DNA of 13,237 nucleotides from Lentimicrobiaceae bacterium (GCA_028697695.1 JAQVEI010000005.1:1-13237), one strand, 5' to 3'; counted from the stretch's first letter, positions 1 to 6,816 are shown. Notes: generated from the sequence alone by a model not told the origin. Program-made: numbers and translations.

Positions 1-450
1 ATTACTTAAAATAAGCTGAGGCACGGGCTGTTTGATTGAAACACTCTCAATCATGACTATGCGGCCATAATTAACAGATTTAAAAAGTGGAATAACCTTT
101 TGCAATAACAATATTTTCCAATGAAGCACACTGTGGTAAGCAGTTTCCCATTGCGCCGGTGTTACATCAAAAAATCCACCTGCCGGAGGCCCCGATGCAT
201 TGACGACTATTCCCTGAGGTATTCTGTTGTTGAGTTGTGTCATTAACTTGTCGCCAAAGTTTTCGTCCATAACATCGGCTTCCAATGGTTCACACCTGGA
301 AGCAAAAGATTTGCCATATTCAACAATGCTTTGTGTGTGCCGGGCAACAGCAATCACGGTGTGGCCCCGTACAAGTAAATGATTGACTATAGCCTGGCCA
401 AAACCACTGCTGGCTCCAAGAACGATGAATAAAGAGCTTTGTACGGGCAT
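1..450 (-). CDS. Short-chain dehydrogenase/reductase, N-terminal 150 residues (cut by window edge)
   Basis: This is a Rossmann-fold NAD(P)-dependent oxidoreductase of the SDR family, open to the window edge, so the C-terminal part is missing. Visible features are the nucleotide-binding glycine motif GASSGFG (residues 12-18), an NNAG-like NASG (84-87), and the strand carrying the catalytic serine (IVMIES, Ser136). The usual active site is S-x12-Y-x3-K, but the residue 13 after Ser136 is Ser149 in LILSN, not Tyr. I recall a subgroup of FabG-annotated SDRs with L-x-L-S-N-x-x-R at this place, so this is probably a lineage feature rather than damage. The ATG lies 1 nt after the helicase stop codon (TAAAATG), which implies cotranscription and translational coupling. 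The substrate cannot be inferred; a FabG-like annotation would be a guess. Confidence 0.85.
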   Translation of the reverse strand, partial: MPVQSSLFIVLGASSGFGQAIVNHLLVRGHTVIAVARHTQSIVEYGKSFASRCEPLEADVMDENFGDKLMTQLNNRIPQGIVVNASGPPAGGFFDVTPAQWETAYHSVLHWKILLLQKVIPLFKSVNYGRIVMIESVSIKQPVPQLILSN

Positions 451-451
451 T

Positions 452-1741
452 TTAGTTTTTTTTATGTCGTTTGCTGCCGGGCTTTGGACCTGGTTTTCGC
501 CTGGGTTTCATCTTCACCGCAGAAGGGTCGTAAACCGGGCCTGCACCAAATTCTGCCGGAGGCTGCTGTTTTAAAATGGTGGTGTCAATCAATTTCTCTA
601 TCCGTGAAAAACGATACTGGTCCTCTTCATTGATGAAAGTGATGGCAATGCCGGTACGTTCAGCCCGGGCAGTACGGCCAATGCGGTGCACATAGTCCTC
701 TGCATCGTGAGGTACATCATAATTAACCACCAAATTGATGTTCTCTATATCGATACCTCTTGAAAGCACATCGGTGGCCACCAATATACGCAACTGGCGG
801 TTCCTGAATTTTAGAAGTATTTCTTCCCTTACATTTTGCTCATGATCTGAATGTATGTCGCCCACATTAAGTCCGGCCGCTGACAGTTCACGATAAATAG
901 ATTTTACCTTAATTTTGGTTGAAGCAAAAATAAGAATGCTGGGTAAATCTCTGTCGGCTATCAAACTGATGAGCAGAGGGGTTTTTTGTTTATCGTAGGT
1001 ATTATATGCTACCTGCAATATGCCTGCTGCCGGCTTTGACATTGAGATGTTGACTTCCTGAGGCTGGTTGAGTATCTTTCTGCTCAATTCACGAATGCGG
1101 GGAGGCATGGTTGCTGAGAACAGAAAGGTATTTCTTTTTGCGGGCAAGTAACTGATAATCCGCATAATATCATCAAAAAAACCCATATCGAGCATGCGAT
1201 CTGCTTCATCGAGTACCAAATGCTGAAGCTGACTTACCGGCACAATATCCATGTTTAAGAAGGATATTAGCTTGCCGGGTGTGGCCACTACTATATCCAC
1301 TCCCTGTGTAAGAGCACGTTTTTGTTGCTCCCATTCTATCCCATCAGTACCTCCATATACAGCCAGAGAGCTAATGTTGATAAAGTAGCTAAATCCTTCC
1401 AGTTGTTGCTCTATTTGTAAGGCCAGTTCACGGGTTGGGGAAATGATAATGGTATTGATTCCCTTTACAGGATGGGATAGGATACGCTGCAAAACCGGCA
1501 AGAGGTAGGCAGCAGTTTTTCCTGTGCCCGTTTGCGCACAACCTATTACATCCTTACCCTGAAGTATGTATGGAATAATTTGCTGCTGTATGGGGGTGGG
1601 TTTGTCAAAGCCAATGGCATCAAGTCCCTCCATAATGGCAGGATCAAACCCAAAAGATGAAAAACTGACGCCATCAGTCTGCATTGGGGTATCGTTATTG
1701 GTCATAAGAGCGAAAGATATCTGCTGATGATGATTTATCAT
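452..1741 (-). CDS. DEAD-box ATP-dependent RNA helicase (RhlE-like)
   Basis: An ATP-dependent RNA helicase of superfamily 2 that probably remodels rRNA or mRNA structure in the cytoplasm. The full motif set is present, numbered from the longest start: Q motif around Phe30-Gln54 (FGFDP to PTPIQQ), motif I AQTGTGKT (69-76), Ia PTRELALQ (102-109), Ib ATPGKL (153-158), II DEAD (178-181), III SAT (209-211), V around ATDVLSRGID (322-331), VI HRIGRTAR (352-359). A lysine- and arginine-rich tail (about 410-429) probably binds RNA. The start is uncertain. A putative -7 element ends at 1748, so transcription would begin near 1741. That leaves the first ATG almost leaderless and makes Met13 (1705) or Met20 (1684) good alternatives; family members usually begin just before the Q motif. 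The SDR gene follows 1 nt downstream. RhlE, CsdA and SrmB cannot be separated with certainty. Confidence 0.96.
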   Translation of the reverse strand: MINHHQQISFALMTNNDTPMQTDGVSFSSFGFDPAIMEGLDAIGFDKPTPIQQQIIPYILQGKDVIGCAQTGTGKTAAYLLPVLQRILSHPVKGINTIIISPTRELALQIEQQLEGFSYFINISSLAVYGGTDGIEWEQQKRALTQGVDIVVATPGKLISFLNMDIVPVSQLQHLVLDEADRMLDMGFFDDIMRIISYLPAKRNTFLFSATMPPRIRELSRKILNQPQEVNISMSKPAAGILQVAYNTYDKQKTPLLISLIADRDLPSILIFASTKIKVKSIYRELSAAGLNVGDIHSDHEQNVREEILLKFRNRQLRILVATDVLSRGIDIENINLVVNYDVPHDAEDYVHRIGRTARAERTGIAITFINEEDQYRFSRIEKLIDTTILKQQPPAEFGAGPVYDPSAVKMKPRRKPGPKPGSKRHKKN

Positions 1742-1742
1742 C

Positions 1743-1758
1743 GTTTACAAAAGTAAAC
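1743..1758. promoter_or_regulatory. Inverted repeat overlapping a putative -7 element of the helicase gene
   Basis: GTTTACAAAAGTAAAC is a perfect 6-bp inverted repeat with a 4-nt spacer. On the minus strand, TACTTTTG (1755-1748) inside it matches the Bacteroidetes -7 consensus TAnnTTTG. No convincing -33 TTG lies at the right distance, so the promoter is tentative. A repeat placed over a -7 element is a plausible operator, but this is inference. Confidence 0.35.
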
Positions 1759-1797
1759 AAAAAAGATTGTAACGATGGATTTAGAAGAGAGCGCAAT

Positions 1798-1827
1798 AAA
1801 AAAAGGGGTGTTGCCACCCCTTTTTTT
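1798..1827 (-). terminator. Rho-independent terminator after the lipoprotein gene
   Basis: GGGGTG (1805-1810) pairs with CACCCC (1815-1820) around a 4-nt loop. Seven A on one side and seven T on the other extend the stem, so a U-tract forms on either strand. It lies 20 nt past the lipoprotein stop codon and upstream of the helicase promoter, so its obvious job is to end the lipoprotein transcript and insulate the helicase gene. Confidence 0.85.
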
Positions 1828-1846
1828 ATAATTTATAAGTCTATCA

Positions 1847-2068
1847 CTATTGAGCAGGTATTTCTTCGTCAACAATCATAGTGGTGTCCATTGCTGCTGC
1901 AGCGATGGAATCTTCAATACGTCTTTGTTCAGCTTCAACCAAAGAAATTGAATCAGCAATACGGATAGAATCCAAACGTGCCTGCTCAGCTTTTTGTTCA
2001 GCACTGGGACCGCAGGAAACTAAAGTAGCTAAACCAGCTACAACTAAAATTTGTGATAAAGTTTTCAT
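1847..2068 (-). CDS. Small lipoprotein with D-S-I helical repeats
   Basis: A predicted 73-residue lipoprotein of unknown function. The N-terminus is a short type II signal peptide, with a hydrophobic stretch (about 7-17) ending in a lipobox-like LVSC with Cys19 as the lipidation site. The mature part of about 55 residues is rich in E, Q, R and A and repeats an aspartate-serine-isoleucine triplet (LDSI, ADSI, EDSI), which suggests one amphipathic or coiled-coil helix. It ends with an acidic tail (VDEEIPAQ). Such D-S-I helices are common in Bacteroidetes envelope proteins, from general knowledge. An in-frame ATG at 2125 would add 19 residues, but that stretch runs across the promoter, so the start at 2068 is preferred. 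It is monocistronic, with its own promoter and terminator. It might act as a periplasmic spacer or anchor, but nothing here proves it. Confidence 0.8.
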   Translation of the reverse strand: MKTLSQILVVAGLATLVSCGPSAEQKAEQARLDSIRIADSISLVEAEQRRIEDSIAAAAMDTTMIVDEEIPAQ

Positions 2069-2093
2069 GTTTTTATGTTTAAGGTTAACGCTG

Positions 2094-2125
2094 CAAAGAT
2101 ACATAAAGATAAGCTTAAAAAGCAA
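2094..2125 (-). promoter_or_regulatory. Bacteroidetes-type promoter of the lipoprotein gene
   Basis: On the minus strand TATCTTTG (2101-2094) matches the -7 consensus TAnnTTTG. TTG at 2125-2123 sits 21 nt upstream as the -33 element. Transcription would begin near 2087, leaving a leader of about 20 nt before the ATG at 2068. This element decides the start codon of the lipoprotein. Confidence 0.6.
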
Positions 2126-2183
2126 GTATTTTTAAAAATTTTTTAATCTTATTTTAATATGTATAATCTACACTATATCAGTG

Positions 2184-2206
2184 ATTTATAAATTCAATTT
2201 ATAAAT
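2184..2206. repeat. 23-bp perfect AT palindrome
   Basis: The arms are ATTTATAAATT (2184-2194) and its exact reverse complement (2196-2206) around a single C. It lies in the region between the divergent lipoprotein and rarA genes, about 60 nt upstream of the lipoprotein -33 element. It could be a dimeric regulator site, or a chance product of AT-rich sequence. Confidence 0.5.
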
Positions 2207-2302
2207 ATTTAAAAAATAACCTTAAAACAAGCTTAGAATTTAAGCAAAAAAAAGCCTTTTTTATGGCAGGTTCCACTGATTTTTACTTTTTTTATTGTTT
2301 TT

Positions 2303-2390
2303 CATTATGTGCCGCAGTTGATGGAGATTTTCGCGGATTTTCTTTTATTCTGTCATTATATCCCGCAGATTAAGGTTGATTGTCGCTGCT
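2303..2390. repeat. Degenerate direct repeat with CCGCAG cores
   Basis: Two related blocks start 50 nt apart: CATTATGTGCCGCAG (2303-2317) and CATTATATCCCGCAG (2353-2367), each followed by similar GATT- and TCGC-containing sequence. The copies match well at their left ends and poorly further on. They resemble decayed copies of an intergenic repeat family; whether others exist in the genome cannot be seen here. Confidence 0.35.
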
Positions 2391-2396
2391 TTATGC

Positions 2397-2411
2397 TGTG
2401 ATAGTATCACA
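2397..2411. promoter_or_regulatory. 15-bp palindrome resembling a CRP/FNR-family site
   Basis: TGTGATAGTATCACA has perfect 7-bp arms around one G. The outer TGTGA and TCACA half-sites match those bound by CRP-type regulators, but the spacer is 5 nt rather than the 6 nt of the E. coli CRP consensus. It is centred about 113 nt upstream of the expected rarA transcription start. Function is inferred only from symmetry and position. Confidence 0.35.
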
Positions 2412-2478
2412 TTGGTGGTATCAGCGGATATTTTAATTTTATTTTAAGGAGCAAACGCCTCCCTTAAATACGAATCTA

Positions 2479-2510
2479 TTTGTAAATTCGTTTCAATTCA
2501 TGTAGGTTTG
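2479..2510 (+). promoter_or_regulatory. Bacteroidetes-type promoter of rarA-kdsA
   Basis: TTTG (2479-2482) and TAGGTTTG (2503-2510) are separated by 20 nt and match the -33 and -7 elements closely. Transcription would begin near 2517, giving a leader of about 17 nt. An inverted repeat with arms ACGAAT (2470-2475) and ATTCGT (2486-2491) brackets the -33 element and may be an operator. Confidence 0.65.
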
Positions 2511-2533
2511 TGTTTCAAAACAACGATTAATTT

Positions 2534-3808
2534 ATGGAACAACATATACCTTTGGCCGAACAATTGCGACCCTCGGGTTTAAGCGATTACGTTGGACAAG
2601 AGCATATTCTGGGGCCAAAAGGTACACTTAGGCTTGCCATTGAATCGGGCAAACTGCCGTCAATGATCTTTTGGGGTCCTCCGGGAGTTGGCAAAACCAC
2701 TCTGGCTTATATTATTTCTCAGGTCCTTTCCCGTCCTTTTTTTACTTTAAGTGCCATTAATTCAGGAGTTAAGGAGGTTAGAGAAGTCATTGCCACTGCT
2801 AAACAAATGGAAACTACCGCCATTTTGTTTATTGATGAGATACATCGTTTTAGTAAGTCTCAGCAGGATTCCTTACTGGGAGCGGTTGAACAGGGAGTGA
2901 TAACGCTGATAGGCGCTACTACTGAAAACCCATCATTTGAAGTTATATCTCCTTTGCTTTCCAGATGTCAGGTATACATTCTCAACTCACTGAGTGAAAT
3001 CGATTTAAGAATAATCATCCAAAGGGCAGTCAACCTGGTATTTAAAAACAGCGGTTTAAAACTTCACATTAAAGAAGATGAGTCGCTGTTGCGCATTTCC
3101 GGTGGCGATGCCCGAAAGTTAATTAATGCCATTGAAATCATTGCCGGGGTAGCCAGGCCCGTCCAGGGAGAAGTGACGATAGACAATGAACTGACTACCC
3201 GGATTATTCAGCAAAACCTGAGCAAATATGATAAGAAGGGAGAAATGCACTACGACATCATCTCAGCTTTCATAAAATCCATGCGCGGCAGCGATCCCAA
3301 TGCCACCGTTTATTGGCTTGCCCGGATGATTGATTCAGGTGAAGATCCTCTTTTTATCGCCCGCCGGATGTTGATACTTGCCGCTGAAGATATCGGCAAT
3401 GCCAATCCCAACGCATTGCTGCTGGCCAATACCTGTTTTGATGCGGTACACAAGACCGGTTACCCGGAATGCAGGATTATTCTCGCACAATGTGCAGTTT
3501 ATCTGGCAACTTCGGCCAAAAGCAACGCCAGTTACATGGCTATAGAACAGGCACTTGAAATGGTGAGGTCCAAAGGCGATCTTCCTGTGCCCCTTCCCTT
3601 AAGGAACGCACCTACACGACTGATGAAAAACATTGGATACGGTGAGGGATACAAATATGCTCACGATTACGATGACAACTTTGCTGAGATGGACTTTCTG
3701 CCGCAAGCCATTAAGGGTACGCAGTTTTATAACCCTGGAAACAATGCCAGGGAAGCGGAAGTGAGAAAATTTTTAAAAAACAGGTGGAAAAACCGATACA
3801 ATTACTAA
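2534..3808 (+). CDS. rarA: Replication-associated recombination protein A (AAA+ ATPase RarA/MgsA)
   Basis: RarA is a homotetrameric clamp-loader-like AAA+ ATPase that acts at stalled replication forks and at single- to double-stranded DNA junctions; its eukaryotic relatives are Mgs1 and WRNIP1. At 424 residues it has the usual length. Visible motifs are Walker A GPPGVGKT (48-55), Walker B ILFIDEIHRF (97-106), sensor 1 GATTEN (127-132), an arginine finger in LLSRC (Arg144) and sensor 2 GGDARKLIN (190-198). The C-terminal half contains the family's typical DPNATVYWLARM and EDIGNANP segments and the PLPLRNAPT stretch. The ATG follows a well-formed promoter by about 17 nt. kdsA starts 10 nt after its stop, so they are probably cotranscribed, although DNA repair and LPS synthesis have no evident link. 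Confidence 0.97.
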   Translation: MEQHIPLAEQLRPSGLSDYVGQEHILGPKGTLRLAIESGKLPSMIFWGPPGVGKTTLAYIISQVLSRPFFTLSAINSGVKEVREVIATAKQMETTAILFIDEIHRFSKSQQDSLLGAVEQGVITLIGATTENPSFEVISPLLSRCQVYILNSLSEIDLRIIIQRAVNLVFKNSGLKLHIKEDESLLRISGGDARKLINAIEIIAGVARPVQGEVTIDNELTTRIIQQNLSKYDKKGEMHYDIISAFIKSMRGSDPNATVYWLARMIDSGEDPLFIARRMLILAAEDIGNANPNALLLANTCFDAVHKTGYPECRIILAQCAVYLATSAKSNASYMAIEQALEMVRSKGDLPVPLPLRNAPTRLMKNIGYGEGYKYAHDYDDNFAEMDFLPQAIKGTQFYNPGNNAREAEVRKFLKNRWKNRYNY

Positions 3809-3818
3809 ACCCAAACTT

Positions 3819-4652
3819 ATGAATTATCATCCAACACCGGCCATACCCTCCATTGCAGCCAATCCGGAACACAATTTCTTTTTACTGGCCGGGCCCTGCG
3901 TAGTAGAAAATGAAGAAATGCCTTTGGCAATTGCGAGAGAAATCCTTCAAATTACTACTGAACTTAAAATCCCTTTTGTTTTTAAAGCATCCTACCGCAA
4001 GGCCAACCGATCCAAAAGCAGCTCTTTCAGCGGTATTGGAGATGAGAAAGCGCTTAATTTACTGGCTGATGTAGGTCGGAGGCTCAACATTCCGGTGATA
4101 ACCGACATACATTCGGCTGCAGAAGCTGCAATGGCGGCTCAATATGTGGACATATTGCAAATACCGGCTTTCTTATGCCGCCAAACCGATTTGCTTGAAG
4201 CAGCCGCAGCTACAGGCAAATGGGTAAACATTAAAAAAGGGCAATTTCTGTCACCTGAATCCATGATTTTTGCTGTAAACAAGGTTAAAGAAGCGGGGAA
4301 CCATCAGGTGATGGTAACTGACCGGGGCACCATGTTTGGTTACCAGGATTTGGTGGTTGACATGCGTGGTATACCGGCCATGCAAGCGATGAATGTACCG
4401 GTGATACTGGATGTGACCCATAGTTTACAGCAGCCCAACCAGCCGGGAGGTGTAAGCGGAGGAAAACCGGAACTGATAGGAACCATTGCGCGGGCAGGTA
4501 TAGCTGCCGGAGCTGATGGTATCTTTTTGGAAACACATCCCAATCCGGCGATAGCCAAATCGGATGGAGCCAATATGCTGCCGCTTGAGCATCTCAAAAA
4601 ACTGCTTACGCAATTGGTAAGCATACGTCAGGCATACCTTTCTGTTTTATAA
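3819..4652 (+). CDS. kdsA: 3-deoxy-8-phosphooctulonate synthase (KDO-8-P synthase), metal-dependent class
   Basis: KdsA condenses phosphoenolpyruvate with D-arabinose 5-phosphate to KDO 8-phosphate, the committed step to the KDO of the lipid A inner core, in the cytoplasm. It is a TIM-barrel enzyme. Visible signatures are AGPCVVE (24-30), the PEP-binding stretch FKASYRKANRSK (55-66), TDIHSAAEA (95-103), IPAFLCRQTDLL (115-126), GTMFGYQDLV (170-179) and GGVSGGKPE (210-218). Cys27, His201, Glu238 and Asp249 occupy the positions of the four metal ligands known from the Aquifex enzyme. The metal-independent E. coli type has Asn in place of the Cys, so this is the metal-dependent class. Its 277 residues are normal. 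It overlaps the end of the convergent Yip1-like gene by 6 nt. Specificity for KDO-8-P rather than DAHP is indicated by the KANRSK and FSGIG segments. Confidence 0.96.
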   Translation: MNYHPTPAIPSIAANPEHNFFLLAGPCVVENEEMPLAIAREILQITTELKIPFVFKASYRKANRSKSSSFSGIGDEKALNLLADVGRRLNIPVITDIHSAAEAAMAAQYVDILQIPAFLCRQTDLLEAAAATGKWVNIKKGQFLSPESMIFAVNKVKEAGNHQVMVTDRGTMFGYQDLVVDMRGIPAMQAMNVPVILDVTHSLQQPNQPGGVSGGKPELIGTIARAGIAAGADGIFLETHPNPAIAKSDGANMLPLEHLKKLLTQLVSIRQAYLSVL

Positions 4653-5267
4653 TTGAGGCAAGGCACCGGGAAATACAATCCCGGTAACGGTATTAAATAA
4701 TCCGGTAAGTATGAACAATATACCCAGCACAGATATCAAAAATATAATTACAAAAGCCGGACGTTTGGCGGGGTGAGTATTCAACATAGGTGATAACCCT
4801 TTACCAAAAAGTATCAGCCCATAAATACCCGGAAGCAGCAAAATGAAGGATAAGGCTGGGTTGCGGTTTAGCATTACAAGATTGCCCAGAGCCGCGATAA
4901 GTATAAATGGTGTAAAAGAATAAATCACCAGCTTAAGAGAACGTGCATAATTACGAACGGATTTAAACTTCCGGGCCATGCCGGTTATAAAATACGCGCT
5001 CAAAATTATGGTTAACACCTGAATAATAACGTAAAATGCAGCCCGAATCAATGGAAAGGTAAACCGGTAGGCATCAATATCCAACTCATGTCTAACATAT
5101 AAAAAGCTGCCCAAAAATTCTGCTATCGCTGCAGGTAAGATCAATCTGAATGTAAATTGGAACAAGTCATTGCTTACGGGCCTGTTTTCCACAGCAATTA
5201 CTTTCCACTCGTAAGCAGGGAAAAACAATAAATTTTTGATTCTTTCCAGGAAAGCGCTAAAATTCAC
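4647..5267 (-). CDS. Yip1-domain integral membrane protein
   Basis: A 206-residue inner-membrane protein with five likely transmembrane segments (about 37-58, 74-96, 112-133, 138-155 and 170-192). The N-terminus (FLERIKNLLFFPAYEWKVI) fits the Yip1-domain family, whose members begin with a helix and a P-x-x-x-W motif before the membrane region. The bacterial function of this family is unknown. The start is GTG at 5267: a stop codon in frame lies immediately upstream, and the next Met is residue 97, too far inside. It begins 24 nt after the DUF4831 stop with no promoter seen between, so the two are probably cotranscribed. The last six bases, TTATAA, are palindromic and serve both this gene and kdsA as Leu plus stop. 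Confidence 0.8.
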   Translation of the reverse strand: MNFSAFLERIKNLLFFPAYEWKVIAVENRPVSNDLFQFTFRLILPAAIAEFLGSFLYVRHELDIDAYRFTFPLIRAAFYVIIQVLTIILSAYFITGMARKFKSVRNYARSLKLVIYSFTPFILIAALGNLVMLNRNPALSFILLLPGIYGLILFGKGLSPMLNTHPAKRPAFVIIFLISVLGILFILTGLFNTVTGIVFPGALPQL

Positions 5268-5291
5268 TTAAAAATACTTTAAACAGAATGG

Positions 5292-6446
5292 TTAATTGAT
5301 TGAGAGAAGGATTAATGCACCACTTACGGGATGAAACTTAACTCCGGACAACCCCCGGGCAGGAAGAAAAGTAACTGAGCCCATTTGACTTATTTGAGTT
5401 TGCAGCCCGGCTATCTCATGCTCTCCCATTATGATGGATATCCGGCTGTGCCGGGGGATACGGTAGAAGATACCTGTTTTCCTGCGAGAAACGTTCTCTC
5501 TGGATTTCAGGAATTGGTCCAGGGCAGGGCTATCATTGTCTGTAACAACTTTAACACTCACAGGTTCTCCTTTGAAACTGCTTTTCTCCACAAGACCCAC
5601 CTCCGGTGAAAAGCGGCAAATGGTTTCAAGCGTACCCTCAGACGAAGCTGAGGGCGTTATGCTAAAGGTGTGATATTCATATGTTTTAACCACTTTCCCT
5701 TTGAACAGATCCAGGTACTCATTTTTGAGAGAGTCCAGCTGATTTAGCATAAAGTCAAGAGCATCGCGTGAGTAGTTTATTTCCTGATAGCCGGTAAGCA
5801 GATTAAATTTATTTTCCTCTATCTTCCGGATAAGGGCCGCAGCATCTTTGGCCTGTTGTTCTGTAGTTTTTTCTGATACGCTTCTTCTCACGAAACGCTC
5901 TTCAATTGTGGTGGTATCCACGCTGATGCGACGAATTATAGTATCCGTTTTTTCCAATACCGAAGGCTGCAACTGCTCAATAAAATCGGCCTGATGCATT
6001 GGTTGCGAGGCCTGCCTGCTGGAATTTTCCGATATGTTAAATTGCATCCCGCCCAAAACACCCTCTTCGTTGAATTGAAGCGCTAGTGGGGGCAATGATT
6101 TGCTTTTAGAGGGGATTTCTATAAAATAGGTGTGTTCAGGATCGCGTTCTGCCATCACCGTGAGGTTTACGAGTTCCAAATCATAGGTGGATTTGTTTTC
6201 GGTGATTACATTGTTAATGCCTAAATACTTTTGTGCATAATCGGCGTAAGGACCTTTATACCGGCTGGTTTTTTCGATGGTAACATCAATCTTAATTACA
6301 TTTCGTGACAGTGAATAAAAGATACCCTCAGCTTTTATATCGGGCATACTCTTTTTTACCGCCACAGTGTGAAACTGGGCTTTGCATGCAAAAGTGACAA
6401 AAAACATGGTAACAACTAATGCAATTCTGGCAGGATATGGCTTCAT
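5292..6446 (-). CDS. DUF4831 family exported protein
   Basis: A 384-residue secreted or periplasmic protein of the uncharacterised, Bacteroidetes-typical DUF4831 family. The first about 23 residues form a signal peptide: basic start MKPYPAR, hydrophobic core, and AC-KAQ at the end, with cleavage probably after Gln24. Cys21 does not sit in a proper lipobox. The N-terminal family block is clear: GIFYSL (41-46), IEKTSRYKGPYADYAQKYLGI (about 57-77), then a segment around ERDPEHTYFIEI (100-111). The C-terminal block GIFYRIPRHSRISI (about 325-338), with its GxxYRIP turn, is also typical. A charged middle region may be helical. An upstream in-frame ATG at 6530 would add 28 residues, but they would run through the promoter, so Met at 6446 is preferred. 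It leads a unit with the Yip1-like gene. No function is known, and I cannot infer one beyond a possible envelope role. Confidence 0.88.
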   Translation of the reverse strand: MKPYPARIALVVTMFFVTFACKAQFHTVAVKKSMPDIKAEGIFYSLSRNVIKIDVTIEKTSRYKGPYADYAQKYLGINNVITENKSTYDLELVNLTVMAERDPEHTYFIEIPSKSKSLPPLALQFNEEGVLGGMQFNISENSSRQASQPMHQADFIEQLQPSVLEKTDTIIRRISVDTTTIEERFVRRSVSEKTTEQQAKDAAALIRKIEENKFNLLTGYQEINYSRDALDFMLNQLDSLKNEYLDLFKGKVVKTYEYHTFSITPSASSEGTLETICRFSPEVGLVEKSSFKGEPVSVKVVTDNDSPALDQFLKSRENVSRRKTGIFYRIPRHSRISIIMGEHEIAGLQTQISQMGSVTFLPARGLSGVKFHPVSGALILLSIN

Positions 6447-6464
6447 TACTTTTAGATTTTGGCT

Positions 6465-6497
6465 CAAAATTACGCTATTTTTTCGAAGCACCGGCAA
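6465..6497 (-). promoter_or_regulatory. Bacteroidetes-type promoter of the DUF4831-Yip1 unit
   Basis: On the minus strand TAATTTTG (6472-6465) matches TAnnTTTG. TTG at 6497-6495 lies 22 nt upstream. Transcription would begin near 6458, about 12 nt before the ATG at 6446, which rules out the longer start at 6530. Confidence 0.55.
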
Positions 6498-6782
6498 TCT
6501 GTGCAAGCTTTTAGCCAAACATGGAAACACCCGTTAAATAACAATAATGATGAAATTTATAAAGCAACCTCTGTTCATCACGACCATGAGACTTCAGATA
6601 AAGGAAAAAAATGTATGGTCGGATTCAACGTATTGCAGGAAACAGTCTGCCTTTTACCCGTTTATGTTCCTGCTCTTCAATTAAATCGATGCTTCTGTGT
6701 TTTATTTATCTCGTGCTTATCAGATTATTTAACACGATGAAGAAGCATACCGGTGACCCGGACAAATAAAATCAGCACGAAG
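6498..6782. other. Gene-free region between divergent DUF4831 and DUF2061 genes
   Basis: No credible gene is seen. A 93-codon open frame (6459-6740, plus) begins inside the DUF4831 promoter and has no recognisable family, biased composition or start signals. No tRNA-like fold, terminator or long repeat was noticed by eye. The region may hold decayed coding sequence or an untranslated RNA, but nothing supports either. Confidence 0.6.
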
Positions 6783-6816
6783 TTTTGAAAGAATATACTG
6801 ATAATGAATAAGTTTG
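6783..6816 (+). promoter_or_regulatory. Possible distal promoter of the DUF2061 gene
   Basis: TTTTG (6783-6787) and TAAGTTTG (6809-6816) are 21 nt apart and match the -33 and -7 elements. Transcription would begin near 6823, leaving a leader of about 88 nt. An inverted repeat with 8-bp arms, GCCTTTAA (6816-6823) and TTAAAGGC (6852-6859), starts at the end of this element and could fold in the leader RNA. Confidence 0.35.

Larger units (their letters stand above)
2126..2478. other. AT-rich gene-free region between the lipoprotein gene and rarA
   Basis: No credible coding sequence is seen on either strand. The first half (to about 2265) is strongly AT-rich with long A and T runs and holds a 23-bp palindrome. 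The second half holds an imperfect 50-nt-spaced direct repeat and a 15-bp palindrome. Both strands are transcribed away from this region (lipoprotein leftward, rarA rightward), so it is the shared upstream region of divergent genes. Confidence 0.7.

Noticed and set aside
2242..2262. A-run, GCC, T-run resembling a terminator
   Set aside because: The stem would be only A-T pairs with no GC-rich part, and no gene ends nearby.
6447..6530. Upstream ATG extending the DUF4831 protein by 28 residues
   Set aside because: The extension would cross the promoter and bury the signal peptide inside the protein.
6620..6660. tRNA-like GGATTCAAC stretch
   Set aside because: No matching acceptor, anticodon or T-stem pairs could be built around it.
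6459..6740. 93-codon open frame in the region before the DUF2061 gene
   Set aside because: It starts inside the DUF4831 promoter, has no recognisable motif and no promoter of its own; its composition looks like translated noncoding DNA.
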